Shown piece after piece: positions 51,294 through 59,900 of a stretch of 64,000 nt of DNA (position 1 is its first letter; the number at the start of each line of letters is the position of its first letter). Location of the stretch: NCBI RefSeq assembly GCF_001712755.1, contig NZ_MDKC01000004.1, positions 62,001 through 126,000 on the forward strand. The letters run 5' to 3'. This DNA comes from Gottfriedia luciferensis. GTDB lineage: Bacteria > Bacillota > Bacilli > Bacillales > Bacillaceae_G. A program made the position numbers and the translations under genes. The notes under the pieces were generated by a model. That model was given only the letters and a program-made list of their open reading frames with translations, searched no databases and had not been told where the DNA came from.

Positions 51294-52769
51294 ATGGAGT
51301 GGACAAAAGAACTACTTTACCGCCAGTTAGAAGAAGTTAGTAATGAAGAATTGGCTGTACTAAAATCTAAAGTAGATAATTGTCCATGGAGGCAATCTTT
51401 TCATATTCAACCAAACACAGGGCTTTTAAATGATCCGAATGGTTTCTCGTATTTTAATGGGGAATATCATCTGTTTTATCAGTGGTTTCCACTTGGTCCT
51501 GTGCATGGGTTAAAATATTGGTATCATGTTAAATCAAAGGACCTTGTACATTGGGAAAACGATGGAATTGGAGTAAAGCCGAATAAATACTACGATAGTC
51601 ATGGAGCATACTCAGGGTCAGCCATAGAACATAAGAATAATCTGTATTTATTATATACAGGAAATACACGTGATGAACATTGGGTAAGACATCCTTTTCA
51701 ATGCATTGCTATAATGGGTAAAAGGGGGGGGATTACAAAACTAGATACCCCTGTAATCTCTGACGTACCACATGGATACACAGATCATTTTCGTGATCCA
51801 AAAGTATGGAAGGTAGGAGAATTGTTTTATGCAATAATTGGAGCACAAAGAAGTAATAAAACTGGCTGTGTAGTTTTATATAGTTCACCAGATTTGTTTA
51901 AATGGACATTTGAAGGGGAAATTAGGACAAAAATGGATTCATTTGGATACATGTGGGAGTGCCCTGATTACTTCGAATTACAAAATCAAGGAGTACTCAT
52001 CTTTTCACCTCAAGGTATAGAACCAGAAGGAGACAAGTATCAGAATATTTATCAGTCTGGATATGTGTTAGGTAAAAAATTAGATCTACTGCAAAAAGTT
52101 ATGGAACATGGAGAATTTATAGAGCTTGATCGTGGATTTGATTTTTATGCACCTCAAACTACAATTGATTCATCAGGGCGTCGTCTTTTAGTAGGATGGA
52201 TGGGTTTACCTGAAATTAAGTATCCTACAGATCAAAATGGATGGGCGCATTGTTTAACTATTCCTCGAGAATTGTCAGTACAAAATGGGAAATTAATTCA
52301 ACAGCCAGTGAAGGAGCTTGAGTCACTTCGTAAACAGGAAGCTAGAACAAAAAATATTATTAATAGTGAATTAAAGATGATAAATAGTTTCACAGGAACA
52401 TCATATGAGATGATTTGTGAGTTTAAAAATATAGATGCATCCGAATTTGGGATTGAATTTAGGACAAGTAAAAAAGAAAAAACGGTATTGACCTATGATG
52501 TTATAGAGAAAAAGGTTATACTCGATCGTACTTTTTCTGGAAAAACCATTGATTCTCCTTTTGGAACGATTAGGAAATGTAGTCAGGAATTAAAACAAGA
52601 TAAAATTAAGATTCATATGTTTGTCGATGTTTCTTCAGTTGAGATTTTCATAAATGATGGTGAAGAAGTAATCACGAGCAGGATTTTCCCAAAAGGAGAA
52701 AGCACTGGAATTCGTTTCTTTGCATCACGTGGAAGTGTTAAACTTCAAGCAGTGAAATGGGATTATTAA
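51294..52769 (+). CDS. scrB: Sucrose-6-phosphate hydrolase (GH32)
   Basis: This 491-residue family 32 hydrolase has nucleophile D47 in LLNDPNG, the transition-state Asp in FRDPK and acid/base E222 in WECPD. A C-terminal beta-sandwich follows. It splits sucrose-6-phosphate to glucose-6-phosphate and fructose in the cytosol (no signal peptide). It starts at ATG 51294 after AAAGGAGTG. A small hairpin (51241-51270) separates it from the PTS gene and may tune relative expression. Confidence 0.93.
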   Translation: MEWTKELLYRQLEEVSNEELAVLKSKVDNCPWRQSFHIQPNTGLLNDPNGFSYFNGEYHLFYQWFPLGPVHGLKYWYHVKSKDLVHWENDGIGVKPNKYYDSHGAYSGSAIEHKNNLYLLYTGNTRDEHWVRHPFQCIAIMGKRGGITKLDTPVISDVPHGYTDHFRDPKVWKVGELFYAIIGAQRSNKTGCVVLYSSPDLFKWTFEGEIRTKMDSFGYMWECPDYFELQNQGVLIFSPQGIEPEGDKYQNIYQSGYVLGKKLDLLQKVMEHGEFIELDRGFDFYAPQTTIDSSGRRLLVGWMGLPEIKYPTDQNGWAHCLTIPRELSVQNGKLIQQPVKELESLRKQEARTKNIINSELKMINSFTGTSYEMICEFKNIDASEFGIEFRTSKKEKTVLTYDVIEKKVILDRTFSGKTIDSPFGTIRKCSQELKQDKIKIHMFVDVSSVEIFINDGEEVITSRIFPKGESTGIRFFASRGSVKLQAVKWDY

Positions 52770-52840
52770 CTTTTTAAAATTTTAATATGTTAAATTTGAT
52801 GCTGATAAAGTAGAAACTTTAAAAGTGATGAGGTGGAAAA

Positions 52841-53809
52841 GTGGGACAACTATATTCAATCGGTGAAGTATTAATTGATTTTATTCCTTTACAGAAAGGT
52901 AGACCTTTAAAGGATGTTACTTCTTTTGAGCGTGCACCTGGTGGCGCACCTGCAAATGTCGCTGCAGCAGTAGCTAAGTACGGTGGCAGCGCGTCCATGA
53001 TTACAAAAATAGGAGAAGATGCTTTTGGTGACTTTATATGTGATCAATTATCGGCCGTTGGCGTCAAGACAGATAAAGTTTTAAGAACTACTGATGCTAA
53101 TACTGGCTTAGCTTTTGTTTCCCTTCGGGAAAACGGTGATCGTGACTTTTCATTTTACAGAAATCCTTCTGCCGATCTATTACTAACTGAGGACGAAGTT
53201 AAAGATGAATGGTTTACAAAAAACGATATTCTTCATTTTTGTTCCGTTGATTTAGTTGAAAGTCCGATGAAGCGAGCTCATTTAAAAGCAATAAAATCAA
53301 TTATTACAAAAGGTGGAATTGTTAGCTTCGATCCAAATGTACGTCTTCCTCTTTGGAAAAACCCCGAGGCATGTAAAAATACTATTTTAGATTTTATTCC
53401 TCTGAGTCATATTGTAAAGATTTCTGATGAAGAACTCGAATTCATAACTGATATTACAGATGTAGAAGAAGCAATTTCTACTTTATTTAGGGGTGAGGTA
53501 AAGGCTATTATTTATACAAAAGGTTCAAAGGGTGCGGAGCTTTACTTAAAAGATAAAAACTTTGAATCAAAAGGATTCAAAGTTGAAGTACAAGATACAA
53601 CTGGTGCAGGTGATGCTTTTATTGGGGGGATTTTATTCAAATTGCTTGAGAAGAAAGCAACTCAGGTTAATTTAGTGGAATTATTTGAGAAAAACTATCA
53701 AGAATTCCTTGCATTTGCAAATGCCAGTGGAGCTCTTACAACAACAAGTAAAGGTGCAATTTCTTCCCTTCCAGATCGTGAAACAATTATTCAGTTAATA
53801 AATGGATAA
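52841..53809 (+). CDS. scrK: Fructokinase (PfkB family)
   Basis: This 322-residue PfkB/ribokinase-type kinase shows the N-terminal GGAPANVAAAVAKYGGSA motif and the C-terminal DTTGAGDAFIGG motif with catalytic Asp and anion hole. It phosphorylates the fructose released by the hydrolase, completing the sucrose pathway. It starts with GTG at 52841 after GATGAGGTGG. A terminator follows at 53945. Confidence 0.92.
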   Translation: MGQLYSIGEVLIDFIPLQKGRPLKDVTSFERAPGGAPANVAAAVAKYGGSASMITKIGEDAFGDFICDQLSAVGVKTDKVLRTTDANTGLAFVSLRENGDRDFSFYRNPSADLLLTEDEVKDEWFTKNDILHFCSVDLVESPMKRAHLKAIKSIITKGGIVSFDPNVRLPLWKNPEACKNTILDFIPLSHIVKISDEELEFITDITDVEEAISTLFRGEVKAIIYTKGSKGAELYLKDKNFESKGFKVEVQDTTGAGDAFIGGILFKLLEKKATQVNLVELFEKNYQEFLAFANASGALTTTSKGAISSLPDRETIIQLING

Positions 53810-53944
53810 AAAATTGTTTAATTAATGCAATTGCTGGTCTATTATTATGCTTATTAACTTTAATATTCACGGAATAATTTAGTTGTATATATGAAATTAT
53901 TTCTTTTAATATTATAATTGTAATGTTTCAAATCAAATAAATTA

Positions 53945-53980
53945 AAAAGTCGATTTTCAAATTTATGAAAATCGACTTTT
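53945..53980 (+). terminator. Terminator of the sucrose operon
   Basis: AAAAGTCGATTTTC pairs with GAAAATCGACTTTT over 14 bp. The third spoVR copy begins about 10 bases after it. Confidence 0.88.
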
Positions 53981-53989
53981 ATTTTCCTA

Positions 53990-54267
53990 TAGTTACGGAT
54001 AAGGCATGGGAAAATGTAAGAAATCAACTTGTTGTTAGTAGGGTTAATAGCGGATTCCCATACATCGTTGTTCAAGAAGGTGATTATTTAAAAAATGGGG
54101 AGCTTTATTTGAAGCATTCCTATGAAAATATGGAATTAGATGTTGAGAAGGTAATGCCGTATATTCATCAGTTGTGGGGTAGAGGGGTACATTTGGAGAA
54201 GAACATTGAGAATAAGTCTGTGTTGTTTAGTTATGATGGGAAGAATATTCATCGGAAGTATATTTGA
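53990..54267 (+). pseudogene. spoVR 3' fragment, copy 3 (C-terminal ~91 residues)
   Basis: Homology starts at [13 protein letters not shown] and runs to the normal end NIHRKYI plus stop. Relative to intact SpoVR two residues are missing (DVKYVEKV reads DVEKV), and a few are changed (NSG for NGG, EKN for ETN). Several silent changes are shared with copy 2, not with the intact gene, so copies 2 and 3 appear related. There is no ribosome site at its head. The gene's usual terminator is not kept. Confidence 0.88.
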
Positions 54268-54347
54268 TTCTTTAATACAAAAAAGGATATATAAGTGCGC
54301 TAAATGAATAAAAATCTTTAAGTCTCACTAATAAGATTAATCAAAAG

Positions 54348-54376
54348 ACATCATTCGATTAGAATGGTGTTTTTTA
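54348..54376 (+). terminator. Terminator-like hairpin after spoVR copy 3
   Basis: ACATCATTC pairs with GAATGGTGT (one G-T pair), followed by six T. Confidence 0.75.
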
Positions 54377-54516
54377 TTTTTTTGCTATATTAAAATCTTC
54401 AAACAATCTAATGAAATTTTCACTTAATAAAATTATGAAATTCATTCAAATTTATAATTACAAAGTGATATTAAATTCAAAGCAAGAATAAGATTTATTG
54501 GAAAGAGGTGAACTAT

Positions 54517-54939
54517 ATGTTATCTGTATGCTCGAAAATGATAGTTGCATATGATCATTCTGAATTAGGTAAAAAGGCACTAGAAACGGCAATGAGTATA
54601 GCAAAACAGGATAAAAGGATCGAATTGGTTGTTATTATGGTTATTGATATACCATATACCGTTTCTTACTATCGTGTGATGCGTAAGGCAGAACTCTTAG
54701 CAGCCAATGAAATACTTATTGAAATTGAGAAAAAGTTAAATTCACTGCCAAACAAGTCAAAAACATATGTATTGGAAGGAAACCCTGCTGAAACGATTGT
54801 GGATTTTGTTAAGCAAGAAGGCGGTGATCTTGTTGTGATGGGAAGTCGTGGCTTAAATACATTAAAGGAAATTTTTCTAGGCAGTGTCAGTCATTATGTA
54901 TTGCAAAAAGCTACTTGCCCAGTATTAATTGTTAGATAA
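54517..54939 (+). CDS. Universal stress protein (UspA family)
   Basis: This 140-residue single Usp domain has the N-terminal MIVAYDHSELGKKALETAM and the ATP-binding type loop VVMGSRGLNTLKEIFLGSVSHYVLQ, which fits the G-x2-G-x9-G-(S/T) pattern. It is probably an ATP-binding stress protein. A paralogue follows at 55249. It starts at ATG 54517 after GAAAGAGGTGAAC. Confidence 0.9.
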   Translation: MLSVCSKMIVAYDHSELGKKALETAMSIAKQDKRIELVVIMVIDIPYTVSYYRVMRKAELLAANEILIEIEKKLNSLPNKSKTYVLEGNPAETIVDFVKQEGGDLVVMGSRGLNTLKEIFLGSVSHYVLQKATCPVLIVR

Positions 54940-55248
54940 TAGAGTGCTATTTTATTTATGTATGTATTTACAAAGATTTTGAAATTACTAGAAAGATCAT
55001 TCTAATTGAAGCTGATAATTTTTACATATTAGGATTTTTAAACATTTTTGTACTAACTTTTCCCTCAAAAATTATTTCTATATAGGTCAATTTAATACCT
55101 ATTAAAACTGTTCTTTAGAATTTAAGTATATTAAGAATCGAACTACTTTTACAAATCTAATGTAGTTTTAGTGAATACATCTAAATTATATGATCCTATT
55201 GGGACTATATCGAAGTGTTTAGATAATATATTTAGGAGGAAGAAAAGG
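54940..55248. other. Intergenic region between the two universal stress genes
   Basis: This is AT-rich DNA with only a weak AATAG/CTATT hairpin at its left edge and no clear gene. It presumably carries the promoter of the second paralogue. Confidence 0.4.
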
Positions 55249-55686
55249 ATGTTAAATGTATGTTCAAGAATAGTAGTTCCATATGATAATTCTGAATTAA
55301 GCAAAAAAGCATTGGACAGGGCTATCACATTAGCAAAACAAAATAAAAGTATCGAATTGAATGTCATCACAGTATTTCATGTACCTGTTGATGTTACTAA
55401 TTACGGTACGTTGAATATAGACGAGATACGCCAAACAGAATATGAGATAGCGAAAATAGCACTTAATGAAGTAAATAAAAAGCTGGAAGAACTTCCTAAT
55501 CGTACAGAAACATTCGTTTTGGAAGGTATTCCTTCTTGTACGATTGTGGATTTTATTAATAGTAATAATGCTGACCTTGTTGTGATGGGTAGTCGTGGTC
55601 TAAGTAATTTAAAAGAGTTGTTTTTAGGCAGTGTCAGTCATTATGTAGTACAAAAGGTGAATTGCCCAGTATTTATCATTAAATAA
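55249..55686 (+). CDS. Universal stress protein (UspA family), second paralogue
   Basis: This 145-residue Usp domain is clearly related to the previous one: RIVVPYDNSELSKKALDRAI and VVMGSRGLSNLKELFLGSVSHYVVQ. The ATP-binding loop is intact. It starts at ATG 55249 after AGGAGGAAG. The frame is open from 55171 but those residues have no ribosome site and no counterpart in the paralogue. Tandem duplication followed by divergence is the likely origin. Confidence 0.9.
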   Translation: MLNVCSRIVVPYDNSELSKKALDRAITLAKQNKSIELNVITVFHVPVDVTNYGTLNIDEIRQTEYEIAKIALNEVNKKLEELPNRTETFVLEGIPSCTIVDFINSNNADLVVMGSRGLSNLKELFLGSVSHYVVQKVNCPVFIIK

Positions 55687-55774
55687 TAATCTTTTTAAAT
55701 TTGATTAAACTTGATGTGCTTTTTTTCTATGTCTAAATTATAAAATAAGAAAACGCTCAGGAGGGCGAGAAGCA

Positions 55775-56368
55775 ATGAAAAATAAAAATGTTGGAAGCTA
55801 TGAAGTTGTTGTTTCTGATAATCCTGTTTCTAATTTTTTATTTAACAGTAGTAAATCTGCTTGGATTTGGTTAGTTATACGTATTTACTTAGGGTACGAA
55901 TGGTTTTCAGCTGGATGGGATAAAATAAATTCAGATGTTTGGACTGGAGCAAAAGCTGGAGCTGTAGTAAAAGGCTTTACTCAAGGTGCTTTAGCTAAAG
56001 CTAATTCTAATGTTCCTCATCCAGATGTAACGGGTTGGTATGCAAGTTTTTTAAAGCACACAGTATTACCAAATGCAAAATTCTTTTCATATTTAATAGC
56101 TTATGGTGAGGTTCTTGTAGGTTTAGGACTAATTTTAGGTTTACTAACAGGAATTGCTGCTTTTTTTGGTAGTTTAATGAGTGTAAGCTATTTATTTGCT
56201 GGAACGCTTAGTACTAACCCCCTTTTGTTTATTCTAGCTACTTGGTTAGTATTAGGATGGAAAGTTGCGGGATGGTATGGATTAGATAGATGGACACTAC
56301 CGTTTTTAGGAACACCATGGGAAAAAATGGATATAAAAGAAACAAAACAAGTTATTAATAAAGTGTAA
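55775..56368 (+). CDS. DoxX family membrane protein
   Basis: This 197-residue protein has about four helices of the DoxX/DoxD type: WLVIRIYLGYEWFSAGWDKI, then a loop of about 50 residues, YLIAYGEVLVGLGLILGLLTGIAAFFG and the end GWKVAGWYGLDRW. Family members include subunits of thiosulfate:quinone oxidoreductase and redox-linked membrane proteins; the function here is unknown. It may be cotranscribed with the stress protein gene 88 bp upstream. The ribosome site is CAGGAGGGCGAG. Confidence 0.85.
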   Translation: MKNKNVGSYEVVVSDNPVSNFLFNSSKSAWIWLVIRIYLGYEWFSAGWDKINSDVWTGAKAGAVVKGFTQGALAKANSNVPHPDVTGWYASFLKHTVLPNAKFFSYLIAYGEVLVGLGLILGLLTGIAAFFGSLMSVSYLFAGTLSTNPLLFILATWLVLGWKVAGWYGLDRWTLPFLGTPWEKMDIKETKQVINKV

Positions 56369-56393
56369 TTAATGAGATAACAGAAAAGGACTA

Positions 56394-56475
56394 AAACCAC
56401 CTGTAATGAACTGCACCCTGATTGTTAGCTGTGTCTAACAATCGGGGTGCAGTTCATTTTTAGGTGGTTTTTATT
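56394..56475 (+). terminator. Long nested hairpin after doxX
   Basis: An outer stem AAACCACCT/AGGTGGTTT encloses a separate 21-bp, almost perfect stem (56408-56428 with 56435-56455) around CTGTGT. A T-rich run follows the outer stem. The outer part is an ordinary terminator; the inner stem looks inserted into its loop and may be a small mobile palindrome or the paired ends of a lost insertion sequence. Confidence 0.75.
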
Positions 56476-56626
56476 TTTCCAATTTTAGGAATTTAAAGTG
56501 AAACAACGCCTATGTATTCACCAATCGGCGAGTTTTCTGTATAAATAAATAAGTTTTTCATCTGAAATATAAGAAAATCTTATAATTTACCGTTATTATC
56601 AAAATTTCTAATTATATTCGAAAATT

Positions 56627-56748
56627 CTGATAATGTATACTGATAATAGTAAATGGGGAAGGAGCTCGAATGAGGTCGAAATTTGATAGATTATCAGTTC
56701 AGTAAATTTCAGCTAGAACACATCTGAACCTGATCAAATTCTATCAAA
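56627..56748 (+). promoter_or_regulatory. Structured leader of the subtilase gene
   Basis: CTGATAAT is repeated at 56627 and 56640. Then TTTGATAGA (56682-56690) pairs with TCTATCAAA (56740-56748), and inside that ATCAGTTCAG pairs with CTGAACCTGAT (one bulge). The 5' arm lies in a tiny frame of 11 codons (56670-56705) that has a strong ribosome site GGGGAAGGAG. This may be a translated leader with an RNA switch; no known riboswitch motif is recognised. Confidence 0.4.
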
Positions 56749-56781
56749 ATATTATATTTTGTTTTCTGGAGGACTGGATAA

Positions 56782-56841
56782 ATGGGAATCGAAAAAGCAA
56801 TTTTTAATATGGATGTCATTAACCTATCCAGGTATTTATGA
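56782..56841 (+). CDS. Possible leader peptide (19 codons)
   Basis: ATG at 56782 follows CTGGAGGACTGGATAA, a convincing ribosome site. It encodes a 19-residue peptide beginning MGIEKAIFNMDVINL. A 9-bp stem ACGAACCAA/TTGGTTCGT (56858-56894) follows before the subtilase gene. It may be a leader peptide or a decayed gene start. Confidence 0.3.
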   Translation: MGIEKAIFNMDVINLSRYL

Positions 56842-56958
56842 AAGATATATCGTTTATACGAACCAAGCTAATCCATCGGAAAGTGTTGGTTCGTAACGAA
56901 AGAGTTATAGCAATTAGTCTTCTTACAAAAAAATTAAATAAATGGGGAGAACTGGGGA

Positions 56959-59900
56959 ATGAAGAGAAAGCAAACTAAATTACTAGTTGGCGCGCTAACT
57001 ACTAGTATCGTATTTTCACAATCACAAATGGTTAACGTATTTGCACAAAGCCCAACAAAATTAGATGAAGCTGTAGCAAAACTTAACACAACCACTAATA
57101 GTGACGCTAACACTAACGAAGAAAGCAAATTGAATCTAACTGCAGAACAACGTCAAGCTCTTGAGAATATTGATAAGTTCAATGCACAAGGACTTCAGTT
57201 ATCTGACGACGTGAATTTAGATAGTTCAAAACCTGTGTCAGTTATCGTAGAGTTCAAAAGCAAACCGAAGAAAGTTGCTTTACTTGAAGCAGCAGCAAAC
57301 GGACAATCTCTATCTTCTACAACAGCACAAAGTGATGTAGATTCAGATCATGCAACATTTGAAACTGATTTAGACAATGCATTCCAAACAAAGTCAGATG
57401 GAACGTACAGAGTCAATCGTACATTCAAAACTGGATTCAATGGTGTATCACTACAAGTTCCTGCAAACAAACTAAAAGAGTTAGTAAAATCAGGAGCAGT
57501 TAAAGCAATCTATAGTAACCAAACTATTCAATTAAATGATCCTAAAGTGCCTGATTCACAAATCGCTTCTGGAGCAGATACAAAAACCGCTTCTACTGGA
57601 GTAGATACACATGGAATGGCAGCAGAACGTTCTTATCTTAAAATTGACCAATTACACAAAGAAGGTTTCACTGGTGCAGGAATTAAAGTAGGTATTCTTG
57701 ATACAGGGATTGACTATAACCACCCAGACTTAAAAGACGCTTACAAAGGCGGTTATGATTTCGTTAACAATGATAATGACCCAATGGAAACAACTTATGC
57801 TGATTGGGTAAAAGCTGGCAAACCAAGTATCAATGGTGGTGGTGCTGAATCTTACTACACTGAACATGGTACCCACGTAGCTGGTACAATCGGAGGTCGT
57901 GGAAAAGCTGACAGTAACTATTCAACGACAGGTGTTGCTCCCGACGCGAGTATTTATTCATATCGTGTACTTGGTCCAGGTGGTTCAGGAACAACGGATG
58001 ATATCATTGCTGGTATCGATAGAGCTATTACAGATGGAATGGATGTTATCAATCTATCATTAGGTGCACCTTACAATGATCCATTAAGCCCTGAAAGTAT
58101 CGCACTTAACTATGCAGTACTAAGCGGTGTAACATCTATTGTTGCTGCAGGTAACTCTGGAGATGCAATGTACACTGTAGGAAATCCTGGGAATGCTGCT
58201 TTAGCATTATCAGTTGGTGCAAGTGATGTGCCAACAACGATCCCAACAATGAAAGGTAACGACGATACTGCGAGCTATGGAATGCAGTTATTAGCAAAAG
58301 GATTTGACGATGATTTAAATAGCTTAAAATCTAAATCATTCCCAATAGTAAACGTGAATTTAGGCCAATCTTGGGATTACTGGGGTGCAAATACTCGAGT
58401 AGATGGAAAAGTGGTATTAGTTCAACGTGGTTCAAATACAATTAATGATAAAATTTTACAAGCAAAACTACGTGGCGCTGCTGCAATACTTGTGTACAAC
58501 AACGTTGATGGTGTAATGCCTTTCTATTTAGCAGAAGGTCAAGACTTCATCCCTTCATTTAACTTAACAATGGCAGATGGCACTGCATTAAAACAACAAA
58601 TCGCAAGTGGTAAAACAACATTCACTTTTAGCGATTTAAGTTCAATTACAACAAAAGGTGATGAGTTAGCATCATTCAGTTCACGTGGACCATCTCGAGT
58701 AACTTATGATATTAAACCAGAAGTCACTGCACCAGGTGTAAGTGTGTTATCAACTGTTCCTGGATATGTTCATAGTCCAACTAATCCGACTGATTATACC
58801 CATGCATATGATCATATGTCAGGAACATCAATGGCAACTCCGTTTGTAGCAGGTGTCGCTGCATTATTAAAACAAGAGAACCACAATCTACAACCAGAAG
58901 ATATCAAAGCTTTACTAATGAATACAGCTGATCCATTAAGTAACACTTACTCTGTTTACGAAGTTGGTGCAGGACGAGTTGACCCGTACCGAGCTTTACA
59001 TTCTTCTGTAGAAATCAAAGTAAAAGATAAAACGCCAATCGTGATTAACGGAGAAACACAATATATCAAAGAAACAACAAGTGCATTAAGTTTCGGTAAT
59101 GTAGCATACACTGGCAAAGATTTAGTGAACACTCGTGCAATGACAATCGAGAACAATAGCCTTACACCAAAAACGTTTGATGTGAAAGTTACGTATCAAA
59201 CAGATGTAAGAGGTTCAAAAGACGCAGTGAAAAACGGTGTATCAGTTTCCTTAGATCCTTCATTCAAAGTACCTGCATATGGCAAAGTGACTAAGAATGC
59301 AATTTTAACAATTCCGAAAGCTGCTGAAAAGGGTATCTATGAAGGTTATGTAACTTACACAAACCATAACGACTCAACTGAAACATATCGTGTTCCATTC
59401 GGAGTTCATTTCGTTGAAGAAGGAATTAAAGACTTTACTCTTTCTCGTAACTCACTCACGAATGACCGAAATCAATTAACGAGTCCGATTATGAGTCCAT
59501 CTTTATCTGCAACAATGACACTGAATTCTCACATGAGATATGTAAAAGTAGTTCTTTCAGATGCAAAAACAGGTGAAGATTTAGGTATTGCAAATACGTT
59601 TGATGGAATGGGTTACCAAGAAGGTAAAACATATTTCTTCGTTCCGTTCTCAGGGTTTATCTATCCGTTTGCTGATAAAGAACACAAAACGATCAACAAA
59701 GTTGCAACATTACCAAGAGAAGGTCATTACAAACTAAAACTTGTTGGTGTAAATGATGATGGTCAAGAATTTGTGAATGCCCAAGATCTGTTCATTGATA
59801 ATACTGCTCCTGATAAGTTTGAAATGAAAGTACAAGGGGAAAAAGAAGGAAGTCCTTTCGTTGAATACAAGAAAGGTACAACATCAATTCCTGTTACAGC

